Source: Erinaceus europaeus | Taxonomy: Eukaryota; Chordata; Mammalia; Eulipotyphla; Erinaceidae | Direction: 5' to 3' | Assembly (NCBI RefSeq): GCF_950295315.1 | Contig: NC_080172.1 | Coordinates: 118,765,724-118,829,723 of the forward strand | DNA length: 64,000 bases | Shown here: positions 23,816 through 35,530 of the stretch, piece by piece | Numbering within the stretch: position 1 is the first letter of the stretch | Layout: each line of letters starts with the position of its first letter | Notes under the pieces: generated by a model | The model's database searches: none | The model's input: only the letters and a program-made list of their open reading frames with translations | What the model was told of the DNA's origin: nothing | Program-made: the position numbers and the translations under genes

Positions 23816-24769
23816 AGGAAAGAGATGAGGCTTTTAAATTTATTTTCATTGATTTATTTAATAATGATGGACAAGACTGTTGAATAAGAGAGCTACATTT
23901 CCACACAGTTCCCACCACCAGAATTCCATGTCCCATCCCCTCCATTGGAGCTTCCCAAACCTTTATACCTCTAGGAGCTTGCACCAAAAATTTTATGGGG
24001 TTCATAAGGTGAGATATCTGGATTCTCTAATTGCTTCTCCTCTGGACATGGGCATTGGCAGGTGAATCCATATCCACAGCCTGTTTCTGTCTTCCCTAGT
24101 GGGGCAAGGTTTTGGGGTTCCATGACCCACTGTTGAGATTGTCTGCCCAGGGAATTCATGTTGGCCTCATGGAACCATCTGCAACTTGGTGGCTTAAAAA
24201 GCCTTCAGATATAAAGCAGAGCAAGTTGTTTAGTAATCCATCAGGAACCTAAAGGTAAGAATATATTAGATGAGACTTGGGATCTCCATTAAGGAAAAAG
24301 CTAGTAGGTCTATTTTAGGTACATTCCAAGGGGTCCATGACTTTACTAATTTTTTCCTGAGCCTGACAGCCAACATGCAGGTGGGCTAAAGTGTTGTCTG
24401 GCTAGATGGTGTCAGAGTTTGAAGTAGGAGTAGGAAGCTGTATCAGGGGAGAGAGTGGCTCCCAAATATGGGAAAGGCATATAAATACTGTTAACTATAA
24501 ACCCCACTCATCTGATTTGGGGCCCATATTTAGCACAGGAGCCTGTGTAAACTCTGCATCCCTGTCAGTCTGAGCTCAAAGTCCATGGTCACAGCTGGGA
24601 ACATTCTAGGCTGTCTTTGTTTCAGGACCTGTCTTCCCCAAGTGGCAGAATATGTTGACCCAGCCTCCCTCCAGAAAGTGGATCAGCCCCTAGCATTGTT
24701 GATCGACACTGAGTGCAATGCCCTGTGAAGGCCCACAGGAAGTTCCACTGTGCTGTTTCTGATGGAGAT
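23816..24769 (-). repeat. L1 3'UTR fragment
   Basis: Minus-strand L1 3'UTR with its tail end at 23830-23870. It is interrupted at 24770 by an LTR-like insert. Unit 3 has the same fragment at 41205-41606 and 42441-42985. Confidence 0.7.
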
Positions 24770-25498
24770 TGCTGGTACTCATGTGGGGGGCCACACAGCA
24801 GAAGTAAGCCATGCTACTGGCCTCTTGTGTTAACTCTAGTGGCTAACAACAGGAAAAGACCAGGAGACCATTTAGTCACAAATGATCTATCTATTGTACA
24901 GAAGGCAGGGTTTAAATAGCAGAAGGGAACAAAGGACATTTTTCACATGTGGAAGTAAGTTTGGGCTTTGGAAGGTCAGAACCTCCATGATGAAGGTTCA
25001 AAAGAATTGTTAGTAGTACAGGGGAAAGTTCCATAATGATTAGTGGCAATTGGGTAAGAGCGTCAGTTAGATGAAGGTGTTTAGAAGGACACATTATCTC
25101 AACAAGGGATCAGTAGACAGGGAGGAGCCTTGAAGGAAGATAGAGGAGTTAGATGAAATTGGAGGAGGGGGTTTAAGGAAATAGGAAGGAAGAGACTTTT
25201 GGTCAAGGCAGAATGGTGCTGATATGTGGAGTATGTGTGATCACAGCAGGTGAACTATAGTGAACTTTAAGCAAGCAACCCATTCAGTTTATAACAAGGA
25301 AATGAGTTAAGTGTTAATGGGTGTAGGTTCCTGTGATGCTTGGATGACTGACAAGGGGAAACTTAGTCAGGAAATCTTTTCCTTGCATGCTGGACCCCTG
25401 GAAGGGGGAGGCAGACATGTGGGGTACCTTTTCAGACCTTCAGCTTTATGATGGGAGTTCCCCAATGCTCTTACCAAGCCTTCAAAATTAACCCCACA
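24770..25498. mobile_element. LTR-like insertion, unit 2 only
   Basis: A 729-bp block runs TGCTGGTACT to ACCCCACA, flanked by a 5-bp duplication GAGAT (24765-24769 and 25499-25503). Unit 3 lacks it at the matching place near 42985. I see no coding capacity and cannot assign family or orientation. Confidence 0.55.
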
Positions 25499-26000
25499 GA
25501 GATGACCAGAGGTGGTGAAGAGGGATCTATTAGAATTCTAGGTCCTTGATGTGGCTTTTATTTGTCTCTGACAATGTAGCTTGTGAAATCCATAACATCT
25601 CTGCTTCTCAAATTTAGCAAAATATTTCCCTGGACTTTCTCAAGGACAAAACCCTGGAGGAATTCTATTCCCTGAGGGAAACACACCCCACCCCACCCTT
25701 TATGCAGCAGGAAGGGACCACAGAAACATTGTGGGAAGACCTTCCCACCTTTCAACTGGAAACGTGTGGATTTGAACCCCATGCAGAGGAGCATGGGAAG
25801 GAAAGTATGAGAGATGCAGCACCTTTACCATCATCACCATCTTCATCATCATGAGCAGCAATTCTCAAATGCCAGTTAATATACAGGTAGCTTCTAGGTA
25901 TGTTTGTATGCATGTATTTATGTATGTGTGTAATTGTACACAAAATAAGGGTCTTGCATATGGGGTAGAGAAATGGTAGAAAGGTTTTTTGGGTTTTATT
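25499..26000. other. Duplicated flank with L1-like start, no gene seen
   Basis: Corresponds to 42985-43540 in unit 3. It contains a TCATCATCACCATCTTCATC trinucleotide-rich tract near 25830 and a TATG/TGTATG-rich stretch near 25900. Confidence 0.4.
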
Positions 26001-26009
26001 TTGGCACTT

Positions 26010-26581
26010 TGAACCAGATTATTTAGATCCCATCTGTCGCATTATATGTCCCCGGAGGGTGTCCTACTCCAAAAAGAGCCTCAAAATTCCAACTAGGCTG
26101 GTACTGACTGTTCCTGTGGGATTGCCGCAGGCACGCATTCCCAAAAATGTCTTCCCATAGAAGAAAGAATTGAGTCAGAAGGGTAGAACTAACCATGTGT
26201 CTCCATTTATGGGGACTGCCAAGGTTTTGGAGAAGGTTCTGCATGCTAGAGTAGCCCTTCTCCATGGGAGACACAATAGAGGGAGTCCAGGAAGTAACAG
26301 GGGAAATCTCCAAGCATCACTCAAGCTTGACAATCACGGTCATGAGGAACCAAGGTGTGGCCCAGAGCAAAATTTTCCAGAGACAGAGAAATTGTCTCAT
26401 CAAAAAAGGTAGAGGTTTTGGGAAACCTCTTCATAAAGAGGAGGGTCACCCATGGCAAAGGGGTCTCAGAAAAATAATAAAGGGAAAAAAGGAACTGCAG
26501 TGCCTTCGTTAAACATGAGACTGCAGAGAGCCAAGCGGCGTATACTTATCTGGGGGCTGGGTGGGGTAGGTCCCAAGTCGG
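26010..26581 (-). pseudogene. ERV leader and gag fragment
   Basis: The minus strand encodes gag-like pieces, including a WNFEALFGVG motif shared with the gag frames at 2076-2726 and 60343-60807. Frameshifts break it. The leader at 26515-26581 matches 5036-5102. Confidence 0.6.
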
Positions 26582-26890
26582 TATAACAATATGCTTGGCT
26601 AGTGCTGCCAGAGAGACTCTGTAACACGTGGCTGAGCAGGAACACAATGCAATTTCATATACTGATCAGACAGAATGCATTTATATCTTTTGAAACAGAA
26701 GTGGCAGGTCAGAAAAGGAAATGGCTAGGAGAGGGGGGTGGAAAGAAAGAGTGTGAAGGTAGCTACTTCCATCTAACCAGTGGTGATTAAACCAATACCA
26801 TGCAGGCAGGGCAGGTCTCAGGAAAAACAATTATTATGTAAATAGACCACAGCATCAAGCAATGCACAGGACCTGGCATAATGACCAACA
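26582..26890 (-). repeat. ERV 5' LTR (second family)
   Basis: A 309-bp LTR matching 5103-5409 and ending ACCAACA. No 3' LTR exists to its left, so this provirus is truncated. Confidence 0.65.
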
Positions 26891-28045
26891 CTGTGGGACC
26901 TGAGCCTGTAATATACTGATGGCAGTCCAGGAAACCTCCCTGGTCTCTGAGCTCCTTATCCCATTCAGGCTTTATGTAACCACACTGTACACTGGAGTCC
27001 CCCTTCAGCAAGGGAGGATGATTCATGTCACAAGTGGTGGAACAGTGCTGCAGGTGTTCTTCTGTCTCTTCCTGCCCTACCATCTTTAGGGGCTGCATAG
27101 CGAAGACTCCTTAAGAGGAATATCAGCTAACACTCTCCATCTTTATGAAATCCACCTCTGTGCACAAGATGTCTTAGGGAAAGACAGCAGCCTTTAGTTG
27201 ATGCAAACCTTGGCATATGCACTAGCTAAAGTCCATCACACCTGGGCCCTGAGCAGGACCTATGCAGGGGCACACACAGTCACCCAGGTGACAATGACTT
27301 AGCAGCAAGTGGCACTCCAACTGGCCCAGAAGATCCCTAAATGATGGGTGGGAAGTAACCTTCAGGAGTGGGCAGGCCCAACCTCATCACCTTCTGTTCT
27401 CCTGCAAATAAAGTCCAGGATGCTAGGCTAGTAAGAAGTTGAGAAGGGATGTAGCAGAATTTTAGCTGTGTGGACACCCTGAAATTCCCACAAGAGGCCT
27501 CACGTGCCCTGACAGGCCGACAGAGATGGATAAACTGACGGCCCCGGATGTTGGACACAACTGGGTGCACCCAGATTCCCCAGGCTGAATCGCCTGAGCA
27601 CACGCCATGCAGAAAGTATGGACTTCAGCTGCCAAGCCATTAAACCAACACTCTTCCTTCTTGAAGCTTCTCTGTCAGGGAGGTAGGGCTGGCTCTCTGG
27701 GTGTCTCTTGTAATGACAGTGGTGATGGGGAGAGACCTGCCAATCCAGGCTTTGTATTCCTGGCCTGTTTTGAGGTTGAGAGCTCTAACTCTGAACTATT
27801 CCCCTCACCTCTCCCTGGCCTCTTCAGTTTCTCCAACAAGTCCACATATCTGGTGCCCAAGCCTCTCCACTTAGACCAGGGAACTAGGCTAGACTTCCGG
27901 TGGGGCCATTGGGGAGTTGACTCAGACTCTGACAGCACCATCCCTCTTAGTCCCTTCCCATCTAATTCCTGTATCATTTATTCCCTCTTTCTAGCAGTTG
28001 ATGGAGGCAGGGGTGTGATGCCCCTGCTACACACAGTCAGACACA
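26891..28045. other. 3' flank of PLA2G2A-like copy 2, no gene seen
   Basis: Nearly identical to 5410-6560. Long apparent frames such as 27607-28161 on the plus strand run antisense through the gene's 3' flank and are not supported as genes. Confidence 0.5.
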
Positions 28046-28062
28046 GTGTTCCAGTCAGTTGC

Positions 28063-28068
28063 TTTATT
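28063..28068 (-). terminator. Polyadenylation signal AATAAA, PLA2G2A-like copy 2
   Basis: TTTATT on the plus strand, in the same context as copies 1 and 3, about 276 bp past the stop codon. Confidence 0.6.
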
Positions 28069-28343
28069 GAGAAGAGTATGAAAGGAATGCAGCTCCTACA
28101 TTCTAAGGAGATTAGGACTTGGTGCAGAAGAGTTGGACTGGAGGAATTTCCTGCTGCCTAAGAGCAAGTGGGGCAGAAATCAGACACACCTGCACTGGTC
28201 TGCAGGCTCCTCACCGGAGCTAGAAGGGACTCTGAGCAGAAAAGGGGTGTTATTCACTACAGGACAGGGGCTGTGGCATGGGATGGGCGTGCAAGAGAAA
28301 AAAACTCAGCAGGAGTTGTTGAAGGTTGAGTGTCCATGGGCTC

Positions 28344-31300
28344 TCAGCACTTTGGGGACACTCCACGGCAGTTCCTTTCACTATAGTATTGATATTTCCT
28401 ATTGTAAGAACTTTTATGTACTGCGAAACAGTGGGCCAAAGCTTTATCACATTCACAAACTTGAGCTGGACAGTAGTCTTGAGGTGCTGAAATTGTAAGA
28501 GAAGGAACCCGAGATGGGGAAGTTGTTAATTTTTATATGGCTTCTTTTGGGAACCCTGGAAGCATGACACACCTCTGACCTCCAGGATCTTCTATGGTGG
28601 GGCAATCCCATGTCCCAGTTTCTCAATCTAGATTGTTCTGTTGCATGGAGACATACTCTGTGCCTTCAGACCTCTGGAACCCTGTTCCCTGAGGACAGTA
28701 GCAGCTAAGCCATGGGAATCCTTCCTGAGAGCCTTGCCCTCTCCGTTAATACCAGGGAACTAGGTTAGACTTCCTGTGGGGCCATTGGGGAGGTGATTCA
28801 GTCTCTGACAGCACCACCCATCTTACTGCCTTCCTTCATATTTCTTGACTGACTTATCCCTCTTCATGTTCATGGGCAAAGTCTCTTCGTCTTGGGTCCA
28901 GGGGACATGTCATTACTGTGCAGATCATCACAGCCATACCATTCTCTTTGTGTGACTGATCTCTGATGCGTGTGTGAATTGAGGTTGCCAGTGAGCTCCC
29001 GATTGGAATGTACTGGAAAGCTCTGGCAATGCCTTGTATCTTTTCTCCAGGCAGAGATATGTCCTTGTGGCAGCATGTGTAACTATGAGCCCCGTACTGG
29101 GTGGTGCTGCCTCAGCTTGGGTACCACAATAAAGCTACTGCCAACATGGCAGGTTGTAGGACCATGTGAAATCTTGGTAGAGCTTAGGGAAGCTCTCCCA
29201 TTCTTGGAAGGAGGTCTGTAAAGACACTCCTCTTGTTAGCCTCTCTCGTTATAGAGATTAGCCAAGAGGAAAAGTCTCCCAGACTCAGTTTCTCCTTGTT
29301 AGACTCTCAAGCTCACAGAAATCCTACAGGCCTCTCCCACTTAGTTTCTCCCTGCTAGCAGACCACATGGCTACCAGGTTTAAGGTTCACCCAAAGTTCA
29401 CATAGTCACTCAAAGTTCACACATCCACTTCACCTTTTGATCGTAAAGGAGAACACTCTCTGTCATACACCTCAAACCCCGGAAAGAGAAACGCCAACAC
29501 TTCTATTTCCTTATTTTTTTTGATATCTATGATTTACATCACGCCTTGTTTATCTTCTCTCTATCTCACCTTACTGGTTTATCCCCTATGCTTCTCTCAA
29601 ATGCCTTTGATAAATAACTTGCCTGCATCATGGTGAATAATTGTCTTGACCTTTATGTATCGCATCAATTCCTGACATACCAGCCCCCTACCATAGGGGC
29701 AAGCTGACTTTCAAGAAACCTGTAATTTCTGACGTATTTGAAAAATGTTCTTTGTTTAACTTTCTGTATAAACCCAAGCATACCCTCAAATAAAACGAGT
29801 GTTTGTATCAGAAGATTCCCGGTGTCTCATTTCTGTATCTCTAAACCCTTGAGCTAGCCAGGAAAGCCACCCCACATTAGCTCCAGCAGTAGAGCCCCAG
29901 AGGGTGGCCGATGTCTGGTCTCTGAGGACAGGCCCAAGACCCTTTCCCCCAGTTCAGGGGCCCCTTTTCTCCCTTCTTTCAGTGAGAGACCTACCAGCCT
30001 ACAGTGAGAGTTCCCCAGCTGGTGGAACGTCATGTTTCTTTCACTAAAGCTGCTGAAGACACACATGGCCCTCTGAGAGGAGCCCTGTGAGCCCAGGCTT
30101 TCCAGTGTGGGGCTGGCTCTTGGGGCACCCTGAGCAGCCTTTCAGATTCCTTCCCAGCACTGCTCCACTCTTCCGCTCCTCCTTCTCCTTTCCTTCTCTG
30201 ACAACCTCTCCTAGGTATTCAGTGCAGACCCTTACACATCAGGAGCCTGAGCACTTTGAGCCTCACAGCCCCGTCCAGACCCCTCTTATGTTGCCAGGTC
30301 CTATCCCACTGGGTGTTTCAGACTGTTCTCAGGCTTTCCTATGTGGTCAGTTCAGTCCTTCCCCTAATATCCCCTCTCCTGCACCCCTCCTCCTGGGGAA
30401 TTCCTCAGTTATCCATTCCTCAATGTCACGTGTTCCTCAGCCACCCCTCATCCACACTGAGACAAGTGCTGCCCAGTTGGGGTGGTTGACCTCACAGGCA
30501 TCAGGACTCCATGACTGCTATCCTCACCGCTACCCTGATAGAATTTGGTCCAACTTGAATTAATAAGCCCCATCAGTCTTTGGGTTTCTAAAAGCTTCTC
30601 CCTGCTGTCTTCCCTCTGTGCTGACCATCCGCCCTGTGACCTGGGTGAGGTCCTCCAGTCTGGGTGGTTCACTGCTTCACCTCTAAACGAGGAATGTCAG
30701 GCCCCTCCCTGGGCACATTCTACACTCCTCCAGCATCCCTGGGCTCTGCTTTCCTTGGCAGCCTCCTCTCTGCCCAGTTCTTTGTGCACTTCTGTTTCCT
30801 TGCAGTTCCTGTCTCTCCTGCTGGTGAAGCCAGCATGTCCTGTCTGAAAACAATCTTCAGCTGCCCTCTCCTCCTCTCCTAGGGAAGCTTCTGAGGGTAT
30901 ATGTCCTGAGACTCAGGAAGCACCTTGGTCTGAGGCCAGGAGAGGATACCTCTTTCCTTCCTTCCCCGTGTTTACCACTTTAGTGTCATGTCTCTGGTTG
31001 AGGGCCTGAGTCCTTTCCCACAAAATATTTATTATTTCCATAGTATTTCCCTTACTTCAATTTGAATGAGATAGACACCCAACTCCTGTTCAGCACTGAC
31101 TTATGGTGGTTCTGTACCCAATACTCAGGCATGGGAGCCTTCTTGGGTCATCATGCTCTCTTCCCATTCCACACTGGAACTGTGGTGACTTCCTCTCACT
31201 AAGAGCATGTCCTATAGAGGATCTCCTTTCTTCTCTCTTTCTCTCTCTGTCTCAGTACAGTGCCCACCCCAGTGGGCATCCACACACAGAGAAGAAGATA

Positions 31301-32023
31301 TAATCGGAGGAGTTGTGCTTACAACATTTGATATCTTTCCAGTGGTAGTCAATCTTGTATAATGTTTCCTTGGTCTTGCATCCAACATTCGCTGCACGGC
31401 GATAGCAACAGTTATGTGCAGCACAGCACCTGTTGGCACATCTCCTGTCAGGATTGCCATCAACCTTTGGTCACAGAGTCTTCCCCTTGGCTCTAGGGAA
31501 TCACCCTTTGTCTGTGACATGACCTATACCAGAGTCTCCTTCATACCTGAAGCCCTTTTGCTGGGCCTTCCTGGGGTCTTTGCTGTCTTCAGGCCTGCAG
31601 GGTCCATATGAACACAGCGGAGGGAGTACTGGGGGCCTCACCTGTCTGTAGCATCCACTGGAGCTCCTTTTTGTCTGTAGCCACAGTTGCAGCCATAGTC
31701 ACCAAAAGCAGAGGCAGCTTCCCTTCCAACTGCCTTCAAGATCATTCTGTCCAAATTCCACTTAGCCCCATCAGTCCCCAGCAGACCTGGGAGGAAATTG
31801 TCCCATGATGAGGGTGAGGGGAACAGATCCTCCTGTAGCTCCCTTTGTCTCTCTGCCACCCCCTCCCCCAGGGGACTCTTCCTGCAGGAGAAAGGCCTGC
31901 AGCCACAGCAGACAGGAAGGCCCTGATGAAGGCTTGTTTCTTTCCATGGGCTACCCCCGGCACCCCAGGGCAGGGTCTGCTCTTACCAAAGGCCATGATC
32001 GCTGCCAACAGCAAGACCTTCAT
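28344..32023 (-). CDS. PLA2G2A: Secreted phospholipase A2 group IIA-like, copy 2 (Asn at the catalytic Asp position)
   Basis: Coding exons are 31987-32023, 31642-31786, 31323-31429 and 28344-28486, all with GT-AG borders, giving 143 residues in one open frame. The signal peptide [13 protein letters not shown] is very like group IIA enzymes. All 14 cysteines are present. The active-site block is CCAAHNCC, so the calcium-ligand Asp is Asn as in copy 1, and the calcium loop is CGYRQKG without the usual Gly-Gly. By my count the mature protein is more basic than copy 1 (about +9). Its last exon and 3' flank are nearly identical to copy 1, while exon 3 differs at nine residues with only two clearly silent changes. 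A catalysis-independent role, such as membrane or receptor binding, is an inference. A recent loss with no function is the alternative, but no stop, frameshift or splice defect supports it. Confidence 0.9.
29152..29885 (+). mobile_element. LTR-like insertion in intron 3 of copy 2
   Basis: Same insertion as 7660-8430, absent from copy 3. It has the same TATA-like and AATAAA motifs. Ends approximate. Confidence 0.5.
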
Positions 32024-32218
32024 GCCGAGCCTTCTGGGTGGAAAATCACACTCTGGTTAGCCTGACTCCCTTCCTAGGTGGAGATTATATCTGCTCTCTG
32101 TCCTGCTGTCCCTCAGGAGACTCCAGGGCACAGGTAGGCAGGAGCCCCACCCCCAGACTGTGTGGAGCTGACCCCCTCAACTCAAACAGAGGACACAAGG
32201 CAAGAGCCCGTGGAGACC

Positions 32219-32264
32219 TGCCGGCCTAGCTTCGCGGGCAGGAGACAGACAACCTGGGACTCAT
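32219..32264 (-). repeat. 46-bp LTR-end sliver in intron 1 of copy 2
   Basis: TGCCGGCCTAGCTTC... is absent from the same place in copies 1 (near 10725) and 3 (near 47012). It resembles the first bases of the LTR at 63884-64000. Only the LTR edge remains. Confidence 0.5.
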
Positions 32265-32401
32265 CCTGGACCACCCCAACCCAGAAATTTTTCAAATTGG
32301 CCCTTTCTCAGATTTGGGGTGATCTACCACTTGACAGCTCTTGCTTGTCCCCACATTGCAGTCATGTGTGAAAAAATTATTCACACAACAAACAAATAGA
32401 A

Positions 32402-32640
32402 AAATGGTAGCCAGGCCTGGTGCACCTGCTCGCGTGCAGACATTACAGTTCATAAGGATGCAGGTTCACATCCCTGGTCCAAACCTGCTGGTGGGAAGCT
32501 TCCTGAGTGGTGAAGCAGTAGGCTATGTGTCTCTCTGTCTCTCTCCTCTGTATATCCTCCTTCTCTCTTAATTTCCCTATCCAATAATAAGTAAATAAAA
32601 ATAATTAAGTAGTAAATAAAAATAATTAAGTAGCATTAAT
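32402..32640 (+). repeat. tRNA-derived SINE in intron 1 of copy 2
   Basis: Counterpart of 10862-11075. The tail holds a duplicated AGTAAATAAAAATAATTA unit. Confidence 0.7.
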
Positions 32641-32885
32641 TCTGATCCCTAATATTTTTTCTCAAAAGCACACAACCACCTTCTTTCAATATCTTTGCAA
32701 GTCCTGACACATATACACATGCATAGAGTTGTTCTGAAGAGTTCAATATGCTCTTGAAGTTCTGTTAGCTTGAAAACACTCAAGTTCAACAACCAGCATA
32801 GACTTCAAAGCTTAACATGTAGACGACCACTTCTAAAAGCAGTACCACACACTTGCAACCTTGTCTGCACAATCAGGCTCCCTCT

Positions 32886-32886
<1 letters not shown>

Positions 32887-32929
<43 letters not shown>

Positions 32930-32930
32930 A
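32887..32930. repeat. (TC)n microsatellite
   Basis: Uninterrupted TC dinucleotides over about 44 bp, expanded relative to the same place in copies 1 (11325-11375) and 3 (near 47370). Confidence 0.9.
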
Positions 32931-33034
32931 CATAAGTCTAGGAAGTCATATGCACAAACAAAGGTATAAATTCTGGGCACAAACCTTCAGAGAATGCTGA
33001 GACGATGCCTCCAGTCCTTCCCTCTTTACTTGCA

Positions 33035-33690
33035 GTCCGAGTCCTTAAATAACTGCTCCTATGGGGAGCTGAGACTTGCTGGGTTTTGTGAAGTCGTGGG
33101 GTGTGGTCTGTGATGGACAGCCTTTGGCCTGCCAGTGGCCCTGGGTAATCCCTTCAGTGTCCCTAATCACCAATGGCCAGAGGTGAGGCAGGAAACCCTG
33201 TTTGCTGTTAATTGCTATCAAAAACTGGTCCTGTTGTGTAATCTTTCTTTTGGCCTGGATCTTGACAGTCATTCCCTGAAGCATCTCTGGGAGTGACCAC
33301 CCTACATCTCCTGGATGTTGCTCCCAGGATAGGCCAGGCCCCCATGCTGCTGTGGGCTGTGGGCTGCTCTGCACGGTGTTGGGGCCACAGACTGATGGAG
33401 GCCGGGAGTCTCTATGCTGGGACATGTGGCATTTGGGAAGTGGGAGGGAATTTCATGTTGTGATTCTCCTCCTCCTCTCCTTCCCCTGAGAGTGTCTGGC
33501 CCTGGGCAAAGACAGAGCTGACCTGCCTGGTCTCCTCTGTGCACAGCCCTGCCTCCTCCTCATCCCAGGCCTCACCTACTTGGAAACACAGCTGAGGAAA
33601 TATCCTCTGATCTACCGCTCTTTCCCCTGCAGCCTCAAGGACTGTGTGACTGTGATCAGTCATAGCAAAGCTCTTTAAAAAGTGAAAAAA
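33035..33690 (-). promoter_or_regulatory. Putative promoter and non-coding first exon, PLA2G2A-like copy 2
   Basis: Homologous to 11430-12128, with the TATA-like motif on the minus strand at 33044-33053. Near 33680 the sequence is the empty site for the L1 that interrupts copy 1. Confidence 0.4.
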
Positions 33691-33714
33691 CACACCTCCC
33701 TCTGTCTTTTAAAG

Positions 33715-35530
33715 TTTATTTTATAGTGACTTAATAATCTTTAACATGATTGTGGGATAACAGTGGTACAAGTCCATGTAATTTCTACAACCAGAGTTCC
33801 CTGTCCCCTCCCCTCCACTGGAAGCTTCCCTATTCTTTATCCCTCTGGGAGTCTGGACCAGAATCTTTATGGGTGCAGATGGTAGAAGGTCTGGCTTCTC
33901 CAGCTTCTTCTCTGCTGGACATGGGTGTTGGCATTGAATCCACACTCCCAGCCCGTTTCTGATTTTCCCTACTGGGGTAGGGCTGTGGGGAGGTGAGACT
34001 CCAGGACACAGGGGTGATATTGTCTGCCCAGGGAAGTCAGGTTGACATCAGGGTAGCATCTGTGAGTGGCTGGGTGAAAAGTGTAAGGTATAATGTAGAG
34101 TCAATGATTTAATCATTAAGAATATAAATGTAAGTGGACTGCAGATAAGACTGTGGTCTTCATGTTGCAGGAAACTTGGAATTCTGTTTTAGATATATTT
34201 ATATTGCCCCTTTCCAGTCTCAGTTCCAAGGCACTGAACAGCCTTGCCTGTGCAGCTGACTCTACCCCTTCCACCCCCCAGACCTACTTCAAGGGATAAG
34301 AGAGGGGGGCAGAGAGTGAGAACCCCTGCAGGGGGTTTCAGCAGATGCAAGGAGGAGAGAGAAAACCTGCAAGCAGCCCTGTCTACTCTTCCCTCACGGA
34401 GTTCCTAGAGCCAAGCACTGGGTTCTGAGTCACAGGGTGACTATGGCCTACTCTGCAGAGGCCCACTGGTCTCACAGATCTTAGTGTGAGGATAAGATAG
34501 AATTGTCTTGTTTTGTCACCCTATCATCTAGGGCTTTTTAGGGAATCCTTGGATTTCCACACAGACATGATGGGCCTAACTTGTAACAGACCCCTCTCTC
34601 TGCCCTCACTGGCCATTTCCATAAGGAACATCAGCACAAGCCCTCCTGTGGGCCTCTCCAGGACCTATCTTTACTGCAGAGCAACAATGGTGGGGACTCC
34701 TCACTCTCTAAAGGGAAGCTGGTCAGCCTGCTCTGCCCCTTTAGGAAGATGGGTCCTGACATGAGTGCAGTCTGTAATATTCAAGCTGTGACTATGGACT
34801 GTGAGCTCAGAGTGATAGGGAATTGAGGTCACACAGGCTCCTGTGCTAAATATGAGTAGACCTCAGCCCTGGGTCAGATCATAGGGTAAACTCTGAATGA
34901 CCTTTATATATTTTCTTAAAGTTCAGGGGCTACTCTCTGCCCTATTCTCAACTCTGCCACCATCTTCCCAGACTAAATTTTTAGTCCATTTGCATGTTAG
35001 CTGTCAGGCTCAGGTAAAAATAACTAAACTCATGGTTCCTTTGGAACATTCCTAAAATAGACTTCCTAGCTTCTTCCCACATGAAGAACCCTAAATGCAT
35101 TCCTCCATTTGGGTTTCTGTTTATTGACCAATCTGTCCTGTTTTGTATCTTACCACCTTTAGCCACCAAGTTTCCAAAGTAGCCAGGACTTTGCTGTCCT
35201 CACTTTGCTGGAGAGATGACCTCACCAATATGTCCTGGACCTCACCTCTCCAAAGCCCTACCACACAAGGGAAAGACAGAAAGGCTGGGTGTATTGCTCC
35301 ACCTGCCAATGTCCATTCACAGTTAAGAAGCAATTACAGATGCCAGAACTACCACCTTCTGGTTTTGGAATTTTGGTTCCTACTCCCAGAGGGACAAAAG
35401 ACAGGGAATCTTCCAATGGAGGGGATGAGATATAGAAATCTGGTGGGGGGAACAGCGTGGAATTGTACAGCTGTTATCTTACAGTCTTGTTAATCATTAT
35501 TAAATCACTAAGAAAATGAAAAAAAAAGAC
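33715..35530. repeat. L1 3'UTR fragments in both orientations
   Basis: 33715-34140 is reverse and 34440-35530 is sense L1 3'UTR, with an A-rich end near 35520. The intervening 34150-34440 has no counterpart in unit 1 and holds no gene I can see. Confidence 0.6.

Noticed and set aside
27607..28161. 184-codon plus-strand open frame
   Set aside because: It lies antisense in the 3' flank of PLA2G2A copy 2. The near-identical flank of copy 1 breaks the frame (6013-6201, 6368-6676), and it contains no domain I recognise.
30087..30563. 158-codon plus-strand open frame in intron 3 of copy 2
   Set aside because: Intronic, not conserved as a frame in copy 1 (8735-9003) or copy 3, and proline/serine-rich by composition only.
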